NCBI RefSeq assembly: GCF_039521325.1
Contig: NZ_BAAACD010000034.1
DNA length: 64,000 bases
Direction: 5' to 3' (one strand)
Source of the DNA: Clostridium_X cadaveris
GTDB taxonomy: Bacteria; Bacillota; Clostridia; Clostridiales; Clostridiaceae
Shown here: positions 9,501 through 16,823 of the stretch, one piece after another
How positions within the stretch are numbered: the first letter of the stretch is position 1
Layout of the letters: the number at the start of each line of letters is the position of its first letter
Program-made: the position numbers and the translations under genes
Notes under the pieces: generated by a model
Database searches by the model: none
Told to the model about the DNA's origin: nothing
What the model saw: the letters and a program-made list of their open reading frames with translations, nothing else

Positions 9501-11952
9501 CTGACAGAAGAACTCTTACATCTGCTGTATTAATCTTTCCATCACCATTAAAATCATACTTTAATGATTCATCATATTTAAAAGATATTTTGCTATCAAG
9601 TTTAACAGATGTTGAAGTCATAAATATATTATCTCCAGCTTCAGTAGCTCCCTCTGTTAAAAGATTGCTATCCAATTCATAAGCTAGAGGTTTGTCAGTT
9701 ATATTATTTATTTTAAAACCAAAGTTATAGTTTCCGTCCTTTGAATCCCCAAGCTCAACTTTAGGTCTCCCATCCTCTTGTTCATTGCTTGTCAAATAAG
9801 CTTTTGTATCAACTACATCTTGTAAATTGATAAGCCCTGCACCTTGCCATCTAGGTGAATATTCCATTCCCTCAGATAATACAGGGTTAGATGTACTCAT
9901 AAGAAGTGCACTTGTTATATTACGTATTTGCTCTTCCTTAAGACCTTCAAACTTATCTTTTACATACTCCATGACAATTGCAGCAGCACCTGCAACTTGT
10001 GGAGTTGCCATAGACGTACCACTCATAAGACCATAAGTATTATTATCACGTGTAGAATAAATATTTCCTCCCACACCAGTTATATCTGGTTTAAGCTTTA
10101 ATGATGGAGTTACTCCCCATGATGAAAAATCACTCATATTTATTGATTCATTTATAACTGTCTGTTGATTTCCATTACTTGTAGTAAGTTTTCCAATTCC
10201 ATTGTTTAGCTTGCTTATCATATATTGTCCATCTTTTTGAGATATACTGACACATGGAATATGATCCTTTCCATCATTAACTTGCATATTTAATATTCCA
10301 GGAGCATTATTGTATATTATACATCCAACAGCTCCAGCAGATTTTGCATTTGTCTGCTTTTGTGTAAATGATACTCCTCCACCACGAGATACTAGAGCTA
10401 TCTTTCCTTCTACTCCTGAACCATTATTAGCATTAGTAAAGTCACTAACATTTCCTCCATATACATTCTCACCAGCCCATACATAGTCATATGATTTATT
10501 TATACCAAGCTGGTTAAGGAAATTAGTATAGTTAGTTGATGCAGTGTCAGTGTATGCTATATTCTTTCCATCTACTGTAATCGTAAATGCTTTAATAGCA
10601 TTATTATCAACGCTGGCTACTGTCATAGAGTCTGTATATGAGCCAGGATTCCCAACAAGACCTATGTCAGGATTCTTAGCTAAGCTCATATTGTTTCCAT
10701 GTAGATTGTTGAAGGCATTGTTAGTATCATTACCAGCTGCTATTGCAACTTGAATATCTGTATTGGCAAACTTATCAAACACTGCATTAGTTGATGCTTC
10801 TGAATCTGTGAATCCAGCTGTAGAACCTAGTGATAAGTTCATTACATCCACATTAAGGTATACAGCATCTTCCATAGCCGCAAGAACATCTACAAAGTCA
10901 GCCCCGCCTTGTGGACTAAACACTTGCATTACTGCTAATTGTGCATCTGGCGCAATTCCTACTACTTCTGTAGAATCTATCTTATTTGCGGCAGCTATAC
11001 CTGCTACATGAGTACCATGATCTGATCCAGTATGTGCTACATCTAAATTATGACCAACATAATTGTATGCATATGGCACCTTTGTATTACGATATACTCC
11101 TATAGGCCTCGCAGTATGCTTGGCAGCATTAAGTTTATTCCAAGTTTCGACTACATCTTCTGCATCCATAGAATTTTCATTAAGCTTATCCCCATTTAAA
11201 GGCTTAAAGCTATCGTGATTTAAATATATTCCTGTATCTATTATGGCTATCTTCATGCCTTGTCCAGTATATCCAGTTTCATTCCATACTTTATTTGCAC
11301 CTATCATAGTTGACGCATTAGATGTAAATGTCTCAGCATCATCTGATAAATAATACACTGGAGATATCCAAGCATCTTTTACTCCTGTCATGTCTTTGAT
11401 AGATTTAAGATTTTTATACTCTGTACTTACAGCTATACCCGTGATAGCAACCTTGTATTCATAAAGTATCTCTAAATTACTATCGATCTCATCCTCCATT
11501 TTTGCTTCCATAGTGTCTATATGATTCTGTTGATTATTTGCATGTGATACAACTCTTATCCCTTCTGCTATTTGTCTCGCGCTGTATCCTGCATCTATTA
11601 GAGAATCTTTTTCTAGTTCTACTATAATTTTGACTTTTTTCTCTGGATCATGAACTTCTTTTATGTCAATTTCAGATGCTTTTTTTAATTCATTTTCTTG
11701 AATATGAGGTCCTTCTTCTTTCTTTTCCCTCTTTATACTTGGAGCGAAATCAATAGGACTTGATTTGCTAGCATCACTACTTTCAAACTTTTGTCCTGAA
11801 ACATCTGTTTTCTTTGAAGTATGCTGTTGCTGTTCAACTTTATCTCCATTTGCCATTGTAGTTGCAGCTTTTACTGGCATACTTGTAAATAACATAGTTA
11901 CAGTAATAGCAGCTGCTAAAACTCTACTTAACATCATACGCTTTCTTATCAT
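3544..11952 (-). CDS. Giant secreted subtilisin-family protease with internal dockerin, Big_2 domains and beta-propeller repeats
   Basis: 2802-residue exported S8 serine protease. A signal peptide covers about residues 1-30, followed by a propeptide. The catalytic domain carries Asp in IIDTGI (near 237), His in DHGTHVAG (near 314) and Ser in MSGTSMATPQ (near 644), with a PA-type insert around 460-600. A calcium-binding dockerin pair, DFNGDGKINTAD and DVNGDGKFDKED, lies near 795-845, in the middle of the protein and not at the end. After an Fn3-like region, residues about 1150-2802 alternate five propeller-like blocks (repeating 'YDGYIYG', 'MTYDYN', 'LYGV' motifs) with four Big_2 domains of the type 'VTGLSID...WTSSDENVVKV'. 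There is no sortase signal. Its ATG overlaps the cohesin gene stop (ATGA) and follows a GGGAGGG site, so the two are co-translated and probably dock. Confidence 0.93.
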   Translation of the reverse strand: MIRKRMMLSRVLAAAITVTMLFTSMPVKAATTMANGDKVEQQQHTSKKTDVSGQKFESSDASKSSPIDFAPSIKREKKEEGPHIQENELKKASEIDIKEVHDPEKKVKIIVELEKDSLIDAGYSARQIAEGIRVVSHANNQQNHIDTMEAKMEDEIDSNLEILYEYKVAITGIAVSTEYKNLKSIKDMTGVKDAWISPVYYLSDDAETFTSNASTMIGANKVWNETGYTGQGMKIAIIDTGIYLNHDSFKPLNGDKLNENSMDAEDVVETWNKLNAAKHTARPIGVYRNTKVPYAYNYVGHNLDVAHTGSDHGTHVAGIAAANKIDSTEVVGIAPDAQLAVMQVFSPQGGADFVDVLAAMEDAVYLNVDVMNLSLGSTAGFTDSEASTNAVFDKFANTDIQVAIAAGNDTNNAFNNLHGNNMSLAKNPDIGLVGNPGSYTDSMTVASVDNNAIKAFTITVDGKNIAYTDTASTNYTNFLNQLGINKSYDYVWAGENVYGGNVSDFTNANNGSGVEGKIALVSRGGGVSFTQKQTNAKSAGAVGCIIYNNAPGILNMQVNDGKDHIPCVSISQKDGQYMISKLNNGIGKLTTSNGNQQTVINESINMSDFSSWGVTPSLKLKPDITGVGGNIYSTRDNNTYGLMSGTSMATPQVAGAAAIVMEYVKDKFEGLKEEQIRNITSALLMSTSNPVLSEGMEYSPRWQGAGLINLQDVVDTKAYLTSNEQEDGRPKVELGDSKDGNYNFGFKINNITDKPLAYELDSNLLTEGATEAGDNIFMTSTSVKLDSKISFKYDESLKYDFNGDGKINTADVRVLLSALNDVEALNKRPDNFMDVNGDGKFDKEDSKELAEYAAELEVAFDDEETALIVPAKGSLDCEGSINLADADKEYMNKYFENGIYVDGYVYAKSLNSDITELSMPVMGFYGDWTAPSAFDGGTNHYWNSEGQASLFPTGIYTKYFMLGVNPYIKADYDEKHSAISLANSLSEIDMGMLRNVKELIFTVTDDKTGEEYWSYGEKDVRKTYYDSSRRMIIPYFVFNPQQGEPILWDGTDGKGNPVTDNTKVNFKIEAKLDYEGENQVQAIEQPIWVDNAKPSIENFNELKPEVKDGKVTLNLSLKDNRYIAAVLFESPNGEIMAKHDIQDYEPGKAKDYTFDISGFGENFNIIVADYACNEYVQEISLDLGAGWNDNELPLSKLDKEKLYAFESSEDGAMSRGWYSANKSDLGEAKNITYSKAARYYSAEYIDGYIYAQNTAGELVVIPPRNTYWKENVLNKQSDVILYDMAFDYSEKILYAVGWDYRIGEGGASVLTRVDLKSGEISRLSALTGMDSTTMVTLGCTTEGQLYGIDLTGNLYKIPKVQDDGKAEKVGITDFAKRPDFYGVNVIQSMAYDHNTDTMYWDAFSSKYDINTNQTLRSYGVYKVNLQTGETTLVGDMKNNCGVGLFIPYDGEDILPDSVKPTNVNISGNLERISMLPAQNRILSLSWNPWNASQSPVEWSITKEEPVTEGEQVATVNNKGKVTAISEGTAIVEAKTKIYPEWQPEGYDKTMSIQVKVLSSTDEMYGFLLADLNDMEKGKNTWITFKDSSPKNYEILTKNAGKEMFAGAYYNGYVYTVWPGKNGDDFYKTKVTKGASDGKASFGELEYIGSMPETNITDMTFDYTTGRMYAIENKQSFMYLSIIDLETGALDRVSVINDIIVGLACDAEGNLYGVNTEGKLFTFDSETGEGILVYETGVSTEGYIQSMTYDYNSGNLYWAQCKGPGVSAFYLLANTKIKDEWGSRTEWETVKLGDIGGKKGAEVAGLFTIPQNEPEAAYIPVTGLSIDQNDFSMIKGAKANLSATTTPKRPTLQSKTWTSSDENVVKVDEVGAVTAVSSGSATITASITDRESKITYDDSIEIKVIESSGELKAFLNQDVKTSYYNWWVSIPDYDPASYKTVKSAVDSFGLVAGDYYDGYIYGYDRNGELYQVEADTYKFNNIGKYSTDKSNFSLTDMTYDYSNFRMLALSLEDYFGNQSAIYSVDLSTGSITKLVDTKEVVYGLAYGDGKYYTVKGNGMLCTVDLETGELTEILDTGSKVSKYNYGHNTTLAYDHNNDRLYMAPIVENNPYSAGQLTMIDVNGKVSMPIGNIGQNGALVSTMYIEPKGGSVPEDNSVKKVILDKENVRLEVRSTTTLTPKILPTTSSNKDVTWTTSDKSVATVKNGVVTAVGLGNADITVTTSDGGFTSKCKVTVLDSEKTSGNTAYAFSKDHGGLIRFNPDIPSTTTELLHTYDKTDKVLATTFIDGSLYYLIDVANYYPKLYKMDVQSYTPKEVGYVGMQIGPANDMTYDPFSELIYITSGFYIYVVDPGTGEVVTSVNISNNSTYGLTATNGYIYLVANDGYGNSTLYRIDTNRILTARNGETLYLNTDYDVIGELTPSIHTTKDSKVEINFANRTVYVTADDKLYSLNIENGNISEIDSVPTINGLGFITPKDFKPVIYVTGVSLDKTDVKMKTGMTKQLKATVYPNKDKVNKEVTWSSDNNSIVNVDNNGLLTAIAPGKAIVTVTTKDGGFTASCALTVMEIGNEEWMYGYSVDEKAFIRFDLNMPDVEGEKVLAYDAGTNSDGDQIYPKGTEYLDGYVYFAQLNSKGNSNLYRWNMNDNSIEEFMTELKTTDGYDMVATDMASIGKDLYLMSGDGLYTVNTETKIMEKVVPDNSWSSPAITAVDDKTIVGQMGNGREIIYTKTDKGWTASRPNKYNNLRFDDEDYSLSSAVTLNNVMYVCSGKKLYTLNYTAYEATKVGEIGIGKLSSVFVVPSKNN

Positions 11953-12635
11953 GCTCTATCCCTCCCCGCACTATGTTTCTTCAATGCAGCAAGTGCAATT
12001 AAGCTGACAATAATAATTAGTCCATATCCTATTAGAGACGAATCTCCTGTTTTAATATCACTATTGTTATTTTTATCAGAAGATCCATTATTGCCTGTAC
12101 TACCTGGATTACTTACATCGCCTGTTCCTTGTCCAGATCCGCTTCCTATTTTTATATTTATGCTTTTGTCACCATCTAATTTTATAGGAATAGCTTCTCC
12201 TTCTTTATCATTAGCATATTTGCCTTCAAGACTAACTTTTGCTATATCATTATTCGCTGCCGAATCGTTAACCTTGAAATCTAAAGAAATTATATCCCCG
12301 GCTTTTTCTACTGGATCTACTGTAGCCCATGCAATAACTAGTTTCCCATTTCCAAGGGCATTTACTACAAATTCTGATTTTTCAGCATCACTACAGTATG
12401 CAAGTTTTCCTCCTTGGTAAGTCATTTTACTGTTGTCATAAGTTACAATGGCTTTTCCATCTGTAAGTCCTGCCGTGTCTACTCCAACTGCTACATTTAC
12501 TGTTTCACCTTGCTTTGCTGTTTCTACTGAACCTAGAGTAAAGTCCATTTGATTTGCTGCAAATGAAGCTACACTAGGGTTAACTGCTAATAGAATCAGC
12601 GTAAACAAAGTAACAATCGCTGTCTTTGTTTTCAT
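11949..12635 (-). CDS. Cell-surface cohesin-domain protein
   Basis: 228 residues: signal peptide (about 1-27, ending SFAA), one cohesin domain (about 30-165; FTLGSVETAKQGETVNVAV, YDNSKMTYQ, GKLVIAWA, IISLDFKV are typical), a Gly/Ser/Asn linker, then SDIKTGDSS followed by a hydrophobic stretch and KKHSAGRDR. The tail has the layout of a sortase signal but with an atypical IKTGD motif, so it may be a sortase substrate or simply membrane-anchored. Cohesins bind dockerins; the only dockerin in the window is in the co-transcribed protease, so this protein probably displays that enzyme on the cell surface. It starts at an ATG after AAAGGAGGATGAG and is first in the operon. Confidence 0.9.
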   Translation of the reverse strand: MKTKTAIVTLFTLILLAVNPSVASFAANQMDFTLGSVETAKQGETVNVAVGVDTAGLTDGKAIVTYDNSKMTYQGGKLAYCSDAEKSEFVVNALGNGKLVIAWATVDPVEKAGDIISLDFKVNDSAANNDIAKVSLEGKYANDKEGEAIPIKLDGDKSINIKIGSGSGQGTGDVSNPGSTGNNGSSDKNNNSDIKTGDSSLIGYGLIIIVSLIALAALKKHSAGRDRA

Positions 12636-13130
12636 TTTCTCATCCTCCTTTTTATATTTTAGAGTTTGATTTTATATTCTCGTACTCTACAGTACTGAAA
12701 ATTTTTATATTTTTTTAATTACATTCATATTTTTAATTCAATTTTCATTCAATTAAGAATATTTTAACATTTGATTATTCTATTGTAAATATATGTTAAT
12801 TTTTTTAGAAAATTCTTATTTTTCTTATGATTTTTTTTAATATCTTTATTAGTAATAGATTATTTCATAGTTTTTTTAACAATCAGTTCATTTTTATTTT
12901 TTTCTGTGCATAAATCACTTAATTTTTAAAGAAAAAACACAACCACTAGGATTTATCCAAATGATTGTGTTTTTTAACCTTTATTTATATTTACTGTTTT
13001 TTAATTAATTCTTGCTAAACCTATAATAATAAAATGGCTTTTTCTCTTTTTCACCTGAATTTAAAATCATTCTCGTTTCAAGCTTTTCGAATCCTACTCC
13101 TTTAAAACTTATTTTCTCATATCAAAACTT
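12636..13130. other. Intergenic region upstream of the cohesin-protease operon
   Basis: Non-coding, very T-rich. It holds the promoter region of the cohesin operon, with a dyad GTACT-N4-AGTAC at 12682-12695 lying 47-60 bases before the start codon and next to a TATAAA-like element, which could be an operator. The terminator of the acetyltransferase gene is at 12932-12975. I see no further gene. Confidence 0.6.
12932..12975 (-). terminator. Terminator of the AAC(6')-like gene
   Basis: AAAAAACACAA / TTGTGTTTTTT stem, U-rich on both strands; lies 3' of the acetyltransferase gene and separates it from the cohesin operon. Confidence 0.75.
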
Positions 13131-13571
13131 TTATTTAAGATTTTTTACAAAGCAAATTATTCTATTAGCCTCTTTGAATCCTATATTTAAGTGAAATTTT
13201 AAACTATCTGTGTTTTTAAGCTCACAGTCACTAGCAAATTCTTCTGCACCTTTCATCTTTGCCCATTCTTCACAATATCTTAAAAGTTCTTTTCCTATTC
13301 CTTTATTTCTGTATTCTTCTTTTACAAAAATTCCTTCAAAGTATCCAACGGGACAACTGTCCGTTCCTTCTACATAATCAAATCTTAGAGAGCATTGTGC
13401 AAATCCAATGAATTCACTTTCATTGCATACTAAAAATATCTTTGAATTATCATTTTCGATTATTGTTGAAAATTCAAGAATTAAATCCTCTATAGTATTT
13501 GATGGCCAAAGCTTTAAAGCAATTTCTGCTACTGATTTAATGTGCTCACTTGTTGCAGTTATAAACTTCAT
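13131..13571 (-). CDS. GNAT acetyltransferase of the AAC(6') aminoglycoside type
   Basis: 146-residue GNAT-fold enzyme. The order of motifs, LWPS near 22, FIGFAQCSLRFDYVEG near 58, GYFEGIFVKEEYRNKGIGKELL near 78-100 (the acetyl-CoA loop is RNKGIG), ASDCELKNTDSLKFH near 118 and LNIGFKE near 132, matches aminoglycoside 6'-N-acetyltransferases of the AAC(6')-I group more closely than generic Rim-like GNATs. These transfer acetyl from acetyl-CoA to the 6' amine of aminoglycosides. Start ATG follows AGGAGG. Whether it gives resistance or is a housekeeping relative cannot be told; family fairly sure, substrate inferred. Confidence 0.8.
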   Translation of the reverse strand: MKFITATSEHIKSVAEIALKLWPSNTIEDLILEFSTIIENDNSKIFLVCNESEFIGFAQCSLRFDYVEGTDSCPVGYFEGIFVKEEYRNKGIGKELLRYCEEWAKMKGAEEFASDCELKNTDSLKFHLNIGFKEANRIICFVKNLK

Positions 13572-13660
13572 ATGAATCCTCCTATTTTTAACTTATTATT
13601 TCTTAATTACCTCTCCATGAATAAAAACTCGTCCTTCATCAGGTTATGCCTCCATTACCA

Positions 13661-14053
13661 TTATTTTTCCCAAGAAAATTCATATCCTCCAGAATGGTTC
13701 TTTGCATCTACCCTAATAGTGTATTTCCCGGGATCTGAAAGTGTAATAGTAAATGTTGATGTTTGAATATCATTTCCTTCATAACTGCAATCAGTTTTGT
13801 CGTCATCTTTAGCTATATATGCACTAATTGTTCCATCTTTCGTAACGATATTAACATCTATCTTAACCAGTTCCCCCTCTTTAACAGTAACATTAGTTTC
13901 TTTATATCCGCTAAACCTTTTATATGTCATAGACATCATAGTTGACGTATTATGTTCTTTTGACATCACAGTTATTTGGGATCCTCTTGTACATCCATTA
14001 AGTACAAGCATCACTATGATTACTAAATATAATATACTTCTTTTTTTCATCAT
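13661..14053 (-). CDS. Small putative lipoprotein
   Basis: About 130 residues. Positively charged start (MMKKR), hydrophobic run and lipobox LVLNGC place a lipidated Cys near residue 21, so it should be tethered to the outer face of the membrane. The remainder is a small beta-rich domain (EGELVKIDVNIVTKDGTISAYI, FTITLSDPGKYTIRVDAKNHSGGY) resembling bacterial pre-peptidase-type or related beta-sandwich modules. The start is set by AGGAGG five bases before the ATG at 14053; an upstream in-frame codon lacks a site. Function unknown. It shares its general plan with the short secreted protein at 19.4 kb. Confidence 0.75.
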   Translation of the reverse strand: MMKKRSILYLVIIVMLVLNGCTRGSQITVMSKEHNTSTMMSMTYKRFSGYKETNVTVKEGELVKIDVNIVTKDGTISAYIAKDDDKTDCSYEGNDIQTSTFTITLSDPGKYTIRVDAKNHSGGYEFSWEK

Positions 14054-14375
14054 TTCTTCCTCCTGCACTATTTATCCTATGTAATTATTTTACACCTTTA
14101 ATGTAAATTATACTACAATATTTACCATTCAATAATGAAAGAAGATATGTGACTTTGGGAGTTGGCATTACTTTAGTGCAGTTCAATAACATTTGAACTT
14201 ACTTTTATTATTAAAAACATGAGTGAAAAGTAAAAGAGTCAGCATCTCATGCTGACTCTAATATTAATTACTTCCTATAATATATAACAAATAATACAAT
14301 AAAAATTTAACCCTAGTTCCTTGCTATATCTAATCTACATTACTGTAAATTCTACACACAATTATCGATATTTAA
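14054..14375. other. Intergenic region with terminator
   Basis: Contains the upstream region of the lipoprotein gene and the terminator of the nucleoside operon (14235-14259). I see no gene in it. Confidence 0.55.
14235..14259 (-). terminator. Terminator of the nucleoside-scavenging operon
   Basis: Perfect 11-bp stem AGAGTCAGCAT / ATGCTGACTCT with a 3-base loop, followed on the minus strand by a T-rich run. It lies about 115 bases beyond the carrier stop codon. Confidence 0.8.
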
Positions 14376-15782
14376 TTAAACAAACATTATCATTGATAGA
14401 ACGAACATGAATATTAATCCTGCTATCATTGGTACTGAAGTTCTCTTTACAATATCTAATGATGATTTCTTAACAGACCCAGCTACTATTACTGTTACCG
14501 CTGCTACTGGAGAAACCGCTCTCATGATATTTCCAGCAAGACCCATTGGTACTGATAATGCTATAGGATTTATTCCAGCTGCTTCTGCAAGTGGCATTAC
14601 TAATGGAACCATTGCAAAGAATAATGCTGTTCCACTTCCTGAAAGTAATACTATAAGCACTGTTAATCCAACTAAAATTAGAGGAAGAACTATTCCCATT
14701 CCTGTTCCTTGAGTTGATAACATAGCATCCTGAAGTGCCTTTATAAGTCCAATAGACTTTAATCCTTGTACAAATACACTTGCTGCTACTAATAATGCAA
14801 CTATAGATACTCCGTTTGCCATTCCCTTAAAGAAGTCTTCTGTTCCTTTAAGAACTTTTCTATCTCCTTTATGACGAATTGATTCGCATATTATAGCTAT
14901 AATAAAGCTTAAAGTTGTAGCTACTTCTACTGAAAGTTTCACTGATGAACCTGAGAAGTATATGAATATAAGCATTAATATAGGTAGTAATGGTAAAAGC
15001 GTATATACTAATTTGAATAAGAAGGATCCTTCAATCTTTTTAACTTCTTGAACTTCTATAACTTCCTCTTCTCCTGAAGCTATAGCCTTCTTGTCCATAA
15101 ACTTCTGCCAGAAATAATGTACAAGTGCCATAACTCCTATCGTAGGTACTGAAATCATAGCATGGTATTTTATAACGTAATCAGTTACTGTTAAACCGCT
15201 AAATGATGCGTACTTTGCTAATTCATTTGCAATGGCAACATTATCACTTCCAAGTGGAGTTGGCATTACAGTTGCTGTTGTAGCTATAACTGCTGCTGCT
15301 GTTAATGTACTCATACCAGCCTTTTTTAAAACAGGGAATAAAGTAGCTAATAATATGATTGCTAAGTTTGAAGCACTTGGTACTACTAATGAAAGTAAGT
15401 TTCCAAGTAAAAACACTATTGGTACTAATATATATGGTGATTTAACTTTTACTATAGATTTTGTAAGAACACTTACTGTTACATCATTAGCCTCAATTTT
15501 GTTCATATAAGCAGAATATCCACCTAGTATAAGTATTATGAATCCGGCTGCTGATAGGTTTTGCTTGAATATATCCGTTGCAGCTTTAAGCGGATCAAGC
15601 CATATAGAACCTGTTGATGCAAAGTCCTTGATTCCAAGACCATCTCCAACAGTAATTGCTATGTACATTAGTACAAGACCTATAGCAAATAATGTGATTT
15701 TTATGTCCATCTTTTTGATTAACATATACACTACGATAGCAACAGCTATTATAGCAGTAGCGAACATAACATAATTATTCAT
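14376..15782 (-). CDS. DcuC-family inner-membrane carrier, probably for nucleosides or ribose
   Basis: 468-residue polytopic protein with about 12 membrane helices and the DcuC/C4-dicarboxylate carrier pattern (PSASNLAIILLATLFPVL near 135, GSGTALFFAM near 385). Family members exchange C4-dicarboxylates, but here the gene is last in an operon with nucleoside hydrolase and ribokinase and there is no dicarboxylate enzyme nearby, so a role in nucleoside, nucleobase or ribose movement is inferred. The ATG at 15782 is chosen because AAGGAG lies nine bases upstream; an upstream in-frame ATG touches that site. There is a cytosolic Glu-rich loop (SGEEEVIEVQEVKK) in the middle of the protein. Confidence 0.85.
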   Translation of the reverse strand: MNNYVMFATAIIAVAIVVYMLIKKMDIKITLFAIGLVLMYIAITVGDGLGIKDFASTGSIWLDPLKAATDIFKQNLSAAGFIILILGGYSAYMNKIEANDVTVSVLTKSIVKVKSPYILVPIVFLLGNLLSLVVPSASNLAIILLATLFPVLKKAGMSTLTAAAVIATTATVMPTPLGSDNVAIANELAKYASFSGLTVTDYVIKYHAMISVPTIGVMALVHYFWQKFMDKKAIASGEEEVIEVQEVKKIEGSFLFKLVYTLLPLLPILMLIFIYFSGSSVKLSVEVATTLSFIIAIICESIRHKGDRKVLKGTEDFFKGMANGVSIVALLVAASVFVQGLKSIGLIKALQDAMLSTQGTGMGIVLPLILVGLTVLIVLLSGSGTALFFAMVPLVMPLAEAAGINPIALSVPMGLAGNIMRAVSPVAAVTVIVAGSVKKSSLDIVKRTSVPMIAGLIFMFVLSMIMFV

Positions 15783-15885
15783 ACATTTCATCTCCTTATT
15801 TTTTTTATTTTAAAAGGAACTAAGAGCCTGCTTTTTTCCGACTACAACTGCTCTGCTCCATTTTAAATTCATTCTAAATTTAATG

Positions 15886-16809
15886 CTAAACACAAGCTTT
15901 TATTGCTTCCATAAACCATTTTTTAAATTTATCAATATCTATATCTGTACATACTGTTGCATTGGCTTCTTTCTTCATATATCCTTTTAAGTCAACGATT
16001 GTACATCCTAAAGTTAGAGGACTTTGAGTTTCAACATCAAGGTACGTTTCTTGAAGTTCATACATCTCTGGACATAATAGGTAAGCAATTGCACAGCTAT
16101 CATACATTTTAAGTCCTGTCTTAAAGCTTCCTCCTCTATACTTTGAGAAAAGTGCACACATCATATCACCAGTTTTTCCATATGTTTTAATCTCAGCACT
16201 ATCTTCTGGATAAACTAGAGCTTTTAGTCCCATGTCTAATCCAGCCATAACAAGTTTTAATCCACTTGAAAATACTATCTTTGCTGCTTCTGGGTCAGTA
16301 GCTATATTAAACTCTCCCATAACAGTTCTATTTCCTCTTGTTAAAGATCCACCCATAAATACTATTTCATCTATTTTTTCCTTAACTTCTGGATACATCT
16401 TTAAAAGTAAAGCTACATTTGTAAGAGGTCCTATAGCTACTATAGTCATCTTTGAGTCGCTTTCTAATAAAACTCTTCTCATCTCATTTACAGCATGACC
16501 ATCAAGCAAATTGCTTCTATCTGGTTCTCCAAAATCATATCCGTCCATGCCAGATGCCCCATGAACATTAGATGCATCTTCAAATACTTGCATTAATGGT
16601 TCTCTAGACCCCTTTGCTACTGGTATTTTCTTTCCCCAGAATGTAAGAAGCTTTAATGCATTTTCTGTAACTAAGTCTACGCTTACATTTCCAGCTACAG
16701 TTGTTATAAGCTTTACATCAAGCTTTTCTGAAAAAAGAGCAATTGCTATAGCTATAGCATCATCAATTCCTGGGTCCGTATCAATTATTATCTTTCTCTT
16801 GTTTTCCAT
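15886..16809 (-). CDS. Inosine-uridine-preferring nucleoside hydrolase
   Basis: 307-residue cytosolic enzyme that splits the N-glycosidic bond of ribonucleosides to free base and ribose. The N-terminal DTDPGIDDA motif near residue 10 (calcium and ribose binding) is intact. Other family features are NVHGASGMDG near 82, AIGPLTNVALLL near 126 and FNIATDPEAA near 165. It follows the ribokinase gene by 14 bases, so ribose released here can be phosphorylated by its neighbour. Start ATG after GGAGTGAAAGATA. Resembles RihA/RihB/RihC, but the subtype is not resolvable by eye. Confidence 0.93.
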   Translation of the reverse strand: MENKRKIIIDTDPGIDDAIAIAIALFSEKLDVKLITTVAGNVSVDLVTENALKLLTFWGKKIPVAKGSREPLMQVFEDASNVHGASGMDGYDFGEPDRSNLLDGHAVNEMRRVLLESDSKMTIVAIGPLTNVALLLKMYPEVKEKIDEIVFMGGSLTRGNRTVMGEFNIATDPEAAKIVFSSGLKLVMAGLDMGLKALVYPEDSAEIKTYGKTGDMMCALFSKYRGGSFKTGLKMYDSCAIAYLLCPEMYELQETYLDVETQSPLTLGCTIVDLKGYMKKEANATVCTDIDIDKFKKWFMEAIKACV

Positions 16810-16823
16810 TATCTTTCACTCCT

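Noticed and set aside
3821..10036. Several plus-strand open frames inside the protease gene
   Set aside because: They are antisense shadows of a clearly real 2802-residue frame, with biased, low-complexity translations.
13131..13571. Calling a resistance determinant
   Set aside because: Family likeness does not show substrate or expression, and no mobile context was seen.
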